A stretch of 36,240 bases of DNA, from contig DAIDJT010000002.1 in assembly GCA_027451265.1 (NCBI GenBank), forward strand, positions 1 through 36,240. Reading direction: 5' to 3'. Below, piece by piece: positions 8,647 through 15,962 of the stretch. The stretch's first letter is position 1, and each line of letters opens with the position of its first letter. The DNA is from Bacteroidales bacterium. Its GTDB lineage: Bacteria; Bacteroidota; Bacteroidia; Bacteroidales; VadinHA17. A program made the position numbers and the translations under genes. The notes beneath the pieces are model-generated. The model ran no database searches and was not told where the DNA came from. It saw only the letters and a program-made list of their open reading frames with translations.

Positions 8647-11466
8647 TCACGCGTGCTTATGGTACCTGTCAATTACCCTTCTGAGCTCTTCAACCGTGAC
8701 TGGTTTTGCAAGGAGTTCCTTCATGCCGCTCTGTTCGGTCCTTAACCTGGTCTCCGGCATATTGTCTGCAGAAAGAGCCACTATCTGACAAGAGGGGTTA
8801 AACCCGAAAATGATCCTGGCTGCCTCAAAGCCGTCAATCTCAGGCATAATAAGATCCATAAGAATTAAATCATAGGATTTCTCCCGCGCCATATCAACAG
8901 CTTCCGCACCTCCGGCAGCGTACTCTGCCACCACTCCAAGGACTTTAAGAAGAGAGCCCACAACCTTCCTGTTCAGGTAGTTGTCATCAACCACCAGGAC
9001 AACGGGGACATCGGATTTGTCAGAGTTAAGCCGGGCCGACTGTTCCTTCAGCGAGGGGAAATGCTCCCTCAGTACCGACATCAAATCCTCGGTGGCAAAC
9101 GGTTTTACAAGCAGATGGTCAATGCCGAGGTCGACGCATCTTGCATAGTGCCCCTTGGGATCCCTGGAGGTGAACATCATTACAATATGTTCCGACGTGA
9201 GGCCTTCATCCAGGAGAGTTCTGGCGGCCACAAACCCGTCATTATCAGGCTCGTCAAAGAGTACCAGCAGGATATTTCTTGCCTGACCACTTTTAAGGCC
9301 GGCCTTTATCTGCGAGGCTGTATGCTTCTGGAAGCTGGTCACGGAGACTGGCAGACCTACCTTGTGCATGATGCTGAGGAAGTCGTCATCACGGCCGTGC
9401 GGGCCGGTAATCACCAGTGTCCGGATATCTGCCGGGTCAGAGTATCTGCCCAGGTCTATGTTCTTGGATATCTTTTCATTGAGATGAACCCTGACGGTGA
9501 ACGTAACCTTCAGTCCCTTCTCATGGCCCGAGGCATCCTTCACTGCCGGGCTCTCAGCCTTCAGCTCTCCCCCCATCAATTCAGTGAGCTGCCGTGCCAG
9601 TACGGGGCCGAGCTTCAGGTCCTCAGCCCAGTCAGAGCGTTCGCTGAGGGCAGTGATGTAATCACCGAACAGTCTCTTGATCTCCGCCCGGGTGTAGGTA
9701 TTGCCCGTATCGGTGAGTGTGAATTCAAGAATGAAACTGTTGCCTTCTGATTTCGTGACACGACAGCTGAGCCTTATTGATCCTGACTGGGTGCCAGCTA
9801 CGGAGTTGGTCATGAGGTTGGTGATCACCTGCCTCAACCTGTACGGATCACCAATGATATTTTCCGGTACTGCCTGTTCAATGTCTGATTCAATTTTGAC
9901 TGGAGATTCCGGGTTCTGGCGTCTGATGAGGTTGACACAGTAAGCCACCTCGTCACGGAGCCTGAAGGGAATCTCATCCAGGATCATTTTTCCGGTTTCC
10001 ACTTTTGAAACGTCGAAGATGTCATTGATGATGGTGAGAAGCAGGTCAGCCGACCGTCTCAACAGCCTTGCAACCTCCTTTGAGTCTTCAGGAAGGTCAG
10101 ACCTGTTGAGCATCTCCGTCATTCCGAGTATCCCGTTCAACGGGGTGCGTATCTCGAAGCTCATCCTTGCAAGCATCTCCGACTTGGCGACGTTTGCGTC
10201 TGCCTCCTGACGGCGTGCAAGCTCAAGTGAGGTGATATCAATAAGAGCATCCATCGTGCTGCTGACACCCTCATATGTGACTGGGATGCTGTTGAGGAAA
10301 ATAATCCTCTCCCCGCCGGGGGCCGGGAGTCTGATCACCTTCCCCTGTCCCAGCTGACCGGCAATATCGCTGATATATTCATTCCGTGAGAGATCAGGCA
10401 TGAGCTTCCCATTCATGGAGGCTTCGTCTTCAAAGCCAAAGAGGGTGGCTGATTGCCTGTTGGCCCTCAGGATCTCCCTCCCCTGGTTATATATGATGAA
10501 CCCAACGGGCATCTGGTCAAGAAGAGAGAGAAGGCTTTCCTCCGAGGAAGTCTTTATATTCAGCGTTTGCGACTGTTTTTTCAGGAACCTCCTGAAAAGC
10601 AAAATGATAAAGAGTATGGTCAGCATGGTGACCATGCCCAGTATTAAAGAGTTCCTTACAATGAATTTTTGAAAGAATTCAGTATGTGCCGAGAATACAA
10701 GTCCGAAGTCAAGACCAAACAGGTTTACAGGATAATATGATGAGAGTATCTCCTGCACTTCGCCGCCGGCGACTCTCATTGTATGGGCCAGCCTTCCCGA
10801 ATTGCCCATTTCAAGAGCTCCGACTATGCGGTCAGTATTCAGATAGCTTATCTCTTTGCCGCTATTGTCAAATATGACCGTACCGGAGTCACTGATCACC
10901 CATTGCCATTGGTACTGCTCGAGGTTGTACTTTGCAAAAATGCCGGAGAAATAACGCCTGAAGTCGATGGTTATCACCATGTTGCCCAACACTTTTCCAT
11001 CCTTGAGAACCGGGAGGTAATACCTGTACCTGTCACGATCAGTCTCAAGCTTCTCCACTGTGTGGATAACGGGCACGCTCTGAGCCCTGTATGATCCGTC
11101 AAGCCATGAGTTCCGCTCTTCGTCCTTGAAGAGGGTATATACATAGCCGTCAGTGTTGTATAACATGAGCCCGACAATTATGTCCCCGTACTTGGAATAG
11201 TAGAGCTTCATTTTTTCCTTTGCCCGTTCATTGACCTCCGGGTCGGAAAAGAAGAGAGTTATATCATCGGAAAAATCAATTTCAGTCAGGTCGCTGACAA
11301 TGTACATACTTGTATTGTCAATGTCAGAGCCTGCTATCATTACCTGCCTGTCAAGCAGTTTGTTTGAATATTCAATCTGGTTTCTGTACAGACTGAAATA
11401 AAAAAGCGCTGTAACCAGCATCAGGAGCATAAAAGCGCCGTATGCTGCAATGAAGGTTCTTCTCAT
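8647..11466 (-). CDS. Hybrid histidine kinase-like protein with degenerate kinase core (pseudokinase)
   Basis: 939 residues. Order: membrane segment (about 9-26), extracytoplasmic Cache-like sensor (about 35-260), second membrane segment (272-292), PAS-like domain (about 308-415), HisKA-like helices (425-495), HATPase-like domain (535-662), first receiver-like domain (680-805) and second receiver (820-937). The H-box reads ARMSFEIRTPLNGI: Phe437 replaces the phospho-acceptor His, and the codon at 10156-10158 is unambiguous. The N-box keeps Asn550 and Asn554, but the G1 box is DTGNTY instead of DTGxGI and the G2 box is LKLGPVL instead of GxGLGL. The first receiver lacks the acidic pair of strand 1 and is two residues short after Asp738. 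The last receiver is canonical: Asp827/Asp828, phospho-acceptor Asp871 (LILMDLIMPEIDG), Ser899, Lys921. I infer a protein that cannot autophosphorylate but may accept phosphate at its last domain or act by binding. It lies between rsgA (27-base gap) and mnmH. Confidence 0.9.
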   Translation of the reverse strand: MRRTFIAAYGAFMLLMLVTALFYFSLYRNQIEYSNKLLDRQVMIAGSDIDNTSMYIVSDLTEIDFSDDITLFFSDPEVNERAKEKMKLYYSKYGDIIVGLMLYNTDGYVYTLFKDEERNSWLDGSYRAQSVPVIHTVEKLETDRDRYRYYLPVLKDGKVLGNMVITIDFRRYFSGIFAKYNLEQYQWQWVISDSGTVIFDNSGKEISYLNTDRIVGALEMGNSGRLAHTMRVAGGEVQEILSSYYPVNLFGLDFGLVFSAHTEFFQKFIVRNSLILGMVTMLTILFIILLFRRFLKKQSQTLNIKTSSEESLLSLLDQMPVGFIIYNQGREILRANRQSATLFGFEDEASMNGKLMPDLSRNEYISDIAGQLGQGKVIRLPAPGGERIIFLNSIPVTYEGVSSTMDALIDITSLELARRQEADANVAKSEMLARMSFEIRTPLNGILGMTEMLNRSDLPEDSKEVARLLRRSADLLLTIINDIFDVSKVETGKMILDEIPFRLRDEVAYCVNLIRRQNPESPVKIESDIEQAVPENIIGDPYRLRQVITNLMTNSVAGTQSGSIRLSCRVTKSEGNSFILEFTLTDTGNTYTRAEIKRLFGDYITALSERSDWAEDLKLGPVLARQLTELMGGELKAESPAVKDASGHEKGLKVTFTVRVHLNEKISKNIDLGRYSDPADIRTLVITGPHGRDDDFLSIMHKVGLPVSVTSFQKHTASQIKAGLKSGQARNILLVLFDEPDNDGFVAARTLLDEGLTSEHIVMMFTSRDPKGHYARCVDLGIDHLLVKPFATEDLMSVLREHFPSLKEQSARLNSDKSDVPVVLVVDDNYLNRKVVGSLLKVLGVVAEYAAGGAEAVDMAREKSYDLILMDLIMPEIDGFEAARIIFGFNPSCQIVALSADNMPETRLRTEQSGMKELLAKPVTVEELRRVIDRYHKHA

Positions 11467-11493
11467 CGGTTCTGTATCCCGTAAGGATAACGC

Positions 11494-12417
11494 TTATCTG
11501 TACTTTTCATTGTCCTCGAGCAGCATGCTGATATAGCTTCTGTACCGCCAGGGTTCAATTTCATTCCGGGCCACGGCATCCCTGACGGCACAACCCGGCT
11601 CATCCAGGTGAAGGCAATTGTGAAACCTGCATCCTGAAGAGATCCGGAAAATTTCAGGGAAAAAGTGATAAATCTCGCTCCTGTCGAAATCAATGACGCC
11701 GAATCCCCTGATGCCCGGGGTGTCAATGACATAACCTCCTCCAGGCATAGGGTGCATTTCCGGAAATGTGGTGATGTGCCTGCCCTGTTCGTGATATTCG
11801 GAAATCGGACCGGTCTTAAGTGATAATTCAGGGTTGAGCCTGTTGATGAGAGTGCTCTTTCCAACGCCCGAATTGCCGGAGACGAGTGTTGTCTTGTGTC
11901 GCAGGGCTTCCCCGACAGCTGTAAGACTCTCGTCTTCAGTCACTGAAATCATCATTACCCGGTAACCTGTTTTTTCATAAACATCCCTGATATGAAAAGC
12001 CCGGGTCATTTCCTCCGGCCCGCAGAGGTCAATCTTGTTTATTACAATCACAACGGGTATGCGGTAAGCCTCGGCAGTAGCCAGGAACCTGTCAATGAAT
12101 TCAACAGGAGTAGCCGGCATCTTCACTGTCACCATGAGGAAGGCCTGGTCAATGTTGGCGGCAATTATCTGCGACTCACGCGACAGATTGGAGGACCTTC
12201 GTATAATGTAGTTCCGCCTTGGCTCAAGGGCTACAATGACGCCTTCACTGACATCAATGGTCACATGGTCGCCTACGGCCACGGGGTTGGTGGTGCGGAC
12301 GCCGCTGACCCTGAAACGGCCACGGAGCATACACTCATGAATGGTCCCTTTCTCATCTGCCACCCTGTACCGGCTGCCGGTCGATTTGACCACTATACCC
12401 TGCTTCAGTCCCTTCAT
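11494..12417 (-). CDS. rsgA: Ribosome small-subunit-dependent GTPase A
   Basis: 307 residues, normal length. RsgA is a circularly permuted GTPase that assists late 30S subunit maturation. Domains in order: an N-terminal OB fold (about 1-75); the permuted GTPase with G4 NKID (127-130), G1 GNSGVGKST (181-189) and G3 DTPG (232-235); and a C-terminal zinc-binding part with Cys263, Cys268, His270 and Cys276. The G4-before-G1 order is diagnostic. The ATG at 12417 lies 7 bases after an exact TATTTTTG element and just downstream of the pfk terminator, so the gene probably starts a new transcript that continues into the hybrid pseudokinase and mnmH. Confidence 0.96.
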   Translation of the reverse strand: MKGLKQGIVVKSTGSRYRVADEKGTIHECMLRGRFRVSGVRTTNPVAVGDHVTIDVSEGVIVALEPRRNYIIRRSSNLSRESQIIAANIDQAFLMVTVKMPATPVEFIDRFLATAEAYRIPVVIVINKIDLCGPEEMTRAFHIRDVYEKTGYRVMMISVTEDESLTAVGEALRHKTTLVSGNSGVGKSTLINRLNPELSLKTGPISEYHEQGRHITTFPEMHPMPGGGYVIDTPGIRGFGVIDFDRSEIYHFFPEIFRISSGCRFHNCLHLDEPGCAVRDAVARNEIEPWRYRSYISMLLEDNEKYR

Positions 12418-12424
12418 TCTGCCG

Positions 12425-12432
12425 CAAAAATA
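12425..12432 (-). promoter_or_regulatory. rsgA: Possible -7 element for rsgA (TATTTTTG)
   Basis: An exact TATTTTTG on the minus strand, matching TAnnTTTG, ends 7 bases before the rsgA ATG. It overlaps the T-run of the pfk terminator. No clear -33 TTTG is visible. If used, the transcript would be almost leaderless. Confidence 0.3.
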
Positions 12433-12472
12433 AAAAAGTGATGCCTCACGTTGCCGGGCATCACTCTTTTTA
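12431..12472 (-). terminator. Rho-independent terminator of the phosphofructokinase gene
   Basis: A perfect 9-bp stem (AGTGATGCC at 12437-12445 with GGCATCACT at 12457-12465) closes an 11-base loop. On the minus strand it is followed by TTTTTTATTTTT; on the plus strand a shorter T-run also follows. It lies 28 bases after the pfk stop codon and ends transcription before rsgA. Confidence 0.85.
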
Positions 12473-12493
12473 TTGTCAGTTTTTCGGTTCTTT

Positions 12494-13699
12494 TCAATAT
12501 TCGGCAGCCATCAGGAAGAACGGCTTCATCTCGAAGTTGGAGTAGTAAGGCCTGAGCCTTTCGATGTTGTAATACTCGGAAACCTTCACAATCTTTTTGG
12601 AGGAGGTAACAACATCAATGGGCACGTTGTCATAGCGTCCGTTCTTGAGTACCACCACCCTGCCGTGAATGCCCTTCATTATCAGGTCAAGAGCCAGGTT
12701 GCCAAATGCCATCGGAACTATCGAGTCAACAGCGTCAGGGTCACCGCCCCTGACCATGTAACCAAGCTTCTGGTTGATGATATTTATGGTTTTGCCGTTG
12801 TTGAATTTGGCAGAATGCTCTTTTATTTCAGCCGAAACAAGATCTCCGATACCGCCAAGTTTAGCATGTCCGTAGGCATCGCGCTCACTGTCCTGGAAGA
12901 TCATGTCACCGCCTTTGTACAGGGCACCCTCTGAAACAAGCACTATTGAATAGCGGCTGGGGTTTGAGTTGCGGTCTTCCACCAGGAGTTTTGTAAGCAG
13001 TTCGATATCAAATTTGTATTCGGGGATGACGCACCTGTTTGCTGCCCCGGCCATGGTGGGAAGCATGGCTGTGAAACCGGCATACCTTCCGAACACCTCT
13101 AGCACCATGATGCGCTCATGTGACCCGGCCGAGGTGCGCAGTGAGTTGGTCATCTGTATGGTACGTGTGACGCACGTGCTGAACCCGATGCAATAGTCAG
13201 TTCCCGGGACGTCGTTGTCCATCGTCTTGGGAATGGCCACCACCTTAACTCCCTGCTTGTAGAGATGCACTCCGTAGCTTAACGTGTCATCACCACCAAT
13301 GGGGATAAGGTAGTCAATGCCCAGCCATTCGAGGTTCTTAAGCACCTCGGGGGTAAGGTCATTCATTTCATCCTTGTAGGTATCCTTCAGATGGTCCGGT
13401 ACATAGTTCTTTGCCACATGGCTTGGCCTCGTGCGAGACGTATGAAGAAAAGTTCCTCCTGTCCTTCCGGCCCTGTTCACCATGTCATCGGTCAGGATCT
13501 GGAAACACTGGCTGTTGTCAGCCTTCGGGTCCCTGACTATCTCAATGATACCGCCCCAGCCCCTGCGCAGCCCTATCACCTTATACCCTTCCCTGTTGGC
13601 CCTGATGGTAACGGCCCTGATTGCGGGGTTCAGACCGGGAACGTCACCTCCTCCCGTCAGGATTCCAATTACTCCTTTGATTTTCTTCTGATTTACCAT
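12494..13699 (-). CDS. 6-phosphofructokinase, probably PPi-dependent
   Basis: 401 residues from the ATG at 13699 (MVNQKKIKGVIGILTGGGD); an upstream ATG at 13762 would add 21 residues unlike the family and would overlap the predicted promoter. It phosphorylates fructose 6-phosphate in glycolysis. The catalytic loop PKTMDNDVPGTD places the base Asp at 161 (E. coli Asp127). The phosphoryl-donor residues differ from E. coli PfkA: IGGDDT has Asp138 where E. coli has Gly104, and PKTMDND has Lys158 where E. coli has Gly124. That Asp/Lys combination is the known signature of pyrophosphate-dependent PFKs, whose reaction is reversible and not under classical allosteric control. Automatic annotation would probably call it ATP-dependent. 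It stands alone between its own promoter and terminator. Confidence 0.93.
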   Translation of the reverse strand: MVNQKKIKGVIGILTGGGDVPGLNPAIRAVTIRANREGYKVIGLRRGWGGIIEIVRDPKADNSQCFQILTDDMVNRAGRTGGTFLHTSRTRPSHVAKNYVPDHLKDTYKDEMNDLTPEVLKNLEWLGIDYLIPIGGDDTLSYGVHLYKQGVKVVAIPKTMDNDVPGTDYCIGFSTCVTRTIQMTNSLRTSAGSHERIMVLEVFGRYAGFTAMLPTMAGAANRCVIPEYKFDIELLTKLLVEDRNSNPSRYSIVLVSEGALYKGGDMIFQDSERDAYGHAKLGGIGDLVSAEIKEHSAKFNNGKTINIINQKLGYMVRGGDPDAVDSIVPMAFGNLALDLIMKGIHGRVVVLKNGRYDNVPIDVVTSSKKIVKVSEYYNIERLRPYYSNFEMKPFFLMAAEY

Positions 13700-13737
13700 T
13701 GTAAATGATGTGTTTGAAACTACTTTAATGCAGGCGG

Positions 13738-13768
13738 TAAAAGTAGGATATTTCAAAATCATATCAAA
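13738..13768 (-). promoter_or_regulatory. Bacteroidota-type promoter for phosphofructokinase
   Basis: On the minus strand a TTTG (13765-13768) is followed by a 19-base spacer and TACTTTTA (13738-13745), which matches the -7 consensus TAnnTTTG at all but the last base. The spacing fits the known TTTG / 19-21 / TAnnTTTG architecture. The predicted transcript start is about 30 bases before the ATG at 13699. Confidence 0.5.
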
Positions 13769-13799
13769 AAAGTTATCTGAACCTCCTGAGTATTTTTAA

Positions 13800-13807
13800 T
13801 ATTTTTG
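13800..13807 (+). promoter_or_regulatory. Possible -7 element (TATTTTTG)
   Basis: An exact TATTTTTG lies 12 bases before the ATG at 13820. No convincing -33 TTTG lies at 19-21 bases upstream. It is one of six exact copies just upstream of genes in this window. Confidence 0.3.
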
Positions 13808-13819
13808 ACAAAAAAGTAA

Positions 13820-14242
13820 ATGAATAAAAAAGACAGGGCTCTTGGTTACTTCCGGGAGGGTTACAACTGTTCCCAGTCGGTGCTTATGGCCTGTTCCGGT
13901 GAGGGCGGCGGGGCAGCCAGGGTGGCAGCGGCATTCGGCGGCGGCATGGGAAGGCTGCAGAAGACCTGCGGTGCAGTGACCGGCGCTTACCTGTGGTTCG
14001 GTATGGCATACGGCGTTTCCGGGCTGCCTTCTGAAAGCGACAAGACAAGGGTGTACAACCGGGTCAGGGAGTTCAACAGGATCTTTATCGAACGGAACGG
14101 AACGGACCAGTGTTCGGAACTGCTCGGAGAAGACCTCAACACCCCGGTGGGGAAAGAAAATATTGCAAGGATGGGACTCTCCGGAAAAGTGTGCGAGAAA
14201 TGCATCCTCGATGCCATTGAGATCATTGAATCACTTGAATAA
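13820..14242 (+). CDS. C_GCAxxG_C_C family redox-type protein
   Basis: 140 residues. It matches the small cysteine-rich C_GCAxxG_C_C family (TIGR01909-like). Conserved cysteines occur in YNCSQSVL (Cys17), the central TCGAVTGA motif, DQCSELLG and the C-terminal KVCEKCILDA pair. A glycine-rich stretch (AAAFGGGMGRLQ) precedes the central motif, as is usual. The family has no settled biochemical function; the spaced cysteines suggest metal or iron-sulfur binding or thiol redox work, and members are common in anaerobes. No signal peptide is visible, so it is cytoplasmic. It is followed after 3 bases by the TIGR01777 epimerase gene and is probably cotranscribed with it. Confidence 0.88.
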   Translation: MNKKDRALGYFREGYNCSQSVLMACSGEGGGAARVAAAFGGGMGRLQKTCGAVTGAYLWFGMAYGVSGLPSESDKTRVYNRVREFNRIFIERNGTDQCSELLGEDLNTPVGKENIARMGLSGKVCEKCILDAIEIIESLE

Positions 14243-14245
14243 GCC

Positions 14246-15148
14246 ATGCACAGGGTGGTGATTACCGGTGGAACCGGACTGATAGGCTCATACCTGAGCA
14301 CCATCCTGGCATCGGAAGGATGGCATGTGGTCCATCTTACCCGCAGCGGGAAAAAGAGAGGCAGGTACGAGTCATACCGGTGGGATCCTGACAATGGTTA
14401 CTGTGACAGGGAGGCCTTCAGGGAAGGAGATGCAATCATTCATCTTGCTGCATCAAACATAGGTGCAGGCAGGTGGAACGAGGCGAGGAAGAGGGAGATC
14501 ATCCGCAGCCGCACGGTGACGGGGCAGCTGATCAACCGAATGACTCTCGGTGCGGGGATAATGCCTTCAGTGTACATCACCGCCTCAGGAGTTAACTATT
14601 ACGGTACAGAGATCTCGGAAAAGATATTTTCCGAATCTGATCCGCCTGCCGGTGATTTTCTCGGCGAGACCTGCCGTCTCTGGGAAGCAGCAGCTGACCC
14701 TTTCTCCGGGAAAGGGGTCAGGGTGGTCAGGCTGCGGACGGCAGTGGTGCTTGCCCGTTCCGGATCAGCCCTGAACAGGATGACGGCACCGGCCAGGGCG
14801 GGCCTGGTGGTGAGGCTGGCACCCGGCAACCAGTATTTCCCATGGATACACATAGCCGACCTCTGCGGCATCTACAACAAAGCCCTGGCTGACAGCACTA
14901 TGTCAGGAGCCTTCAATGCCGTTGCCCCGCATCATGTCACACATGACCAGCTGATGAACGAGGTGGCCCGGCAAAAGCACCTTCCGGTCTTCCTGCCGCA
15001 TGTGCCCGTATGGCTCCTCCGTGCAGTGTTTGGTGAGATGGCCGTCATACTGACAGCGGGAAGCAGGATATCATCTGACCGCCTGTCGGCAGCGGGATTC
15101 AGGTTCAGGTATCCTGACATTTCATCAGCACTGAGAGCCTGCCTGTAA
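14246..15148 (+). CDS. TIGR01777 family NAD(P)-dependent epimerase (YfcH-like)
   Basis: 300 residues, normal length. It is an atypical extended short-chain dehydrogenase of the SDR39U type. The N-terminal Rossmann motif GGTGLIGSYL (about residues 8-17) binds NAD(P). The family segment IIHLAASNIGAGRW and the YITASGVNYYGTE active-site region are present. The C-terminal part (from about residue 250, RAVFGEMAVILTAGSR) corresponds to DUF1731, the usual tail of this family. The substrate is unknown; plant and bacterial relatives have been linked to cell division or photosynthesis but none defines a reaction here. It starts 3 bases after the C_GCAxxG_C_C gene, suggesting a two-gene operon. Confidence 0.93.
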   Translation: MHRVVITGGTGLIGSYLSTILASEGWHVVHLTRSGKKRGRYESYRWDPDNGYCDREAFREGDAIIHLAASNIGAGRWNEARKREIIRSRTVTGQLINRMTLGAGIMPSVYITASGVNYYGTEISEKIFSESDPPAGDFLGETCRLWEAAADPFSGKGVRVVRLRTAVVLARSGSALNRMTAPARAGLVVRLAPGNQYFPWIHIADLCGIYNKALADSTMSGAFNAVAPHHVTHDQLMNEVARQKHLPVFLPHVPVWLLRAVFGEMAVILTAGSRISSDRLSAAGFRFRYPDISSALRACL

Positions 15149-15165
15149 TGCGGCATCAAAAATGA

Positions 15166-15900
15166 TCATCCGCGCCTCGAAATCACCTCAAGCTTGTTCA
15201 TGTCAGTGATTTCGATGGTGCGGCCGTTGGCCCTGATAATGCCGTCACGCCTGAATTCGGAAAAGGTCCGTATGACGTTGGCGGAACTCATGCTGATGAG
15301 ATCGGCAATCTCCTTCCTTGATACAGGAAGTTCGAATATCCTTGAGTGATATATTTCGTTTGAAAAGTAAAGCAGCACGAACGCTGTGCGGCCGGCCAGG
15401 TTCCTCCTCCTGATCTCCAGGGTGAGCGAAATGATTCCCTCCGCAGTCTTTGAAAGAGATTTGATCAGGTTAAGTGCGAACTTCCCGTTTTTAAGAATAA
15501 GGTCCTTTATGATTTCAATGCGGATGCAGCACACAACTGAATCTTCAAGCGCCGAAAGAGAGTACCTGTAAGTGTCTCCATAAAAGACATTTGTGTTGCT
15601 GACAAACTCGAACGGGCGGGTAATTGTAATGATCTGCTCATCGCCTTCCGGAGTTACATTGTAAAGCTTGACGAGTCCGCTCCTCAGGTACTTGAAAGCA
15701 CGTATGGGATCCCCCGCCCCGTGAATGATCTCGCCCTTGGAATAGGAGATCTCTTCCTTTGTTTCACAGATCTGCTCAACATCTTCCTCATCCAGGTTTG
15801 TAAAAACAAGGTTCCTGAGCTCACAGGACAGACAGCTGCATCTCTTTTTCGGAATATTTACTGATACAATCATTAATCTTACAAATTTAGAACAATCCAT
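15166..15900 (-). CDS. Crp/Fnr family transcriptional regulator, FNR-like with cysteines
   Basis: Up to 244 residues. A cyclic-nucleotide-binding-like beta barrel (about residues 32-140) is followed by a long dimer helix and a winged helix-turn-helix (VSRKEIADLISMSSANVIRTFSEF, about 193-216). It carries an N-terminal cysteine cluster, Cys21, Cys23 and Cys26 (RCSCLSCELRN), plus Cys124/Cys125 in ALEDSVVCCIRI, which aligns with the E. coli FNR segment holding Cys122. This arrangement suggests an oxygen- or NO-sensing iron-sulfur cluster; the family is known, the cluster is inference. The start is uncertain: the ATG at 15873 (MIVSVNIPKK) is a good alternative, since a TAAATTTG element (15882-15889, minus strand) sits just upstream of it. 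It is divergent from the PHP gene and converges with the epimerase gene. Confidence 0.9.
   Translation of the reverse strand: MDCSKFVRLMIVSVNIPKKRCSCLSCELRNLVFTNLDEEDVEQICETKEEISYSKGEIIHGAGDPIRAFKYLRSGLVKLYNVTPEGDEQIITITRPFEFVSNTNVFYGDTYRYSLSALEDSVVCCIRIEIIKDLILKNGKFALNLIKSLSKTAEGIISLTLEIRRRNLAGRTAFVLLYFSNEIYHSRIFELPVSRKEIADLISMSSANVIRTFSEFRRDGIIRANGRTIEITDMNKLEVISRRG
15882..15889 (-). promoter_or_regulatory. Possible -7 element of the FNR-like gene (TAAATTTG)
   Basis: Matches TAnnTTTG exactly and lies 8 bases upstream of the alternative ATG at 15873. If used, translation must begin at 15873 rather than 15900. No -33 TTTG at the ideal distance. Confidence 0.3.
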
Positions 15901-15922
15901 GACATTATTCGTTCACCTTTTA

Positions 15923-15930
15923 TATTTTTG
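15923..15930 (+). promoter_or_regulatory. Possible -7 element for the PHP gene (TATTTTTG)
   Basis: An exact TATTTTTG in the short divergent region between the FNR-like gene and the PHP gene, 32 bases before the ATG at 15963. No clear -33 element accompanies it. Confidence 0.3.
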
Positions 15931-15962
15931 AACAGCGACGCCCGACAGTCCGGCAATTAAAA

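Noticed and set aside
9061..9750. 229-residue open frame antisense to the hybrid pseudokinase
   Set aside because: It mirrors a well-supported gene, has no recognisable motif, and its residue pattern is that of a reverse-strand shadow.
12473..12934. 153-residue frame antisense to the phosphofructokinase 3' end and terminator
   Set aside because: It overlaps a confident gene and runs through its terminator hairpin.
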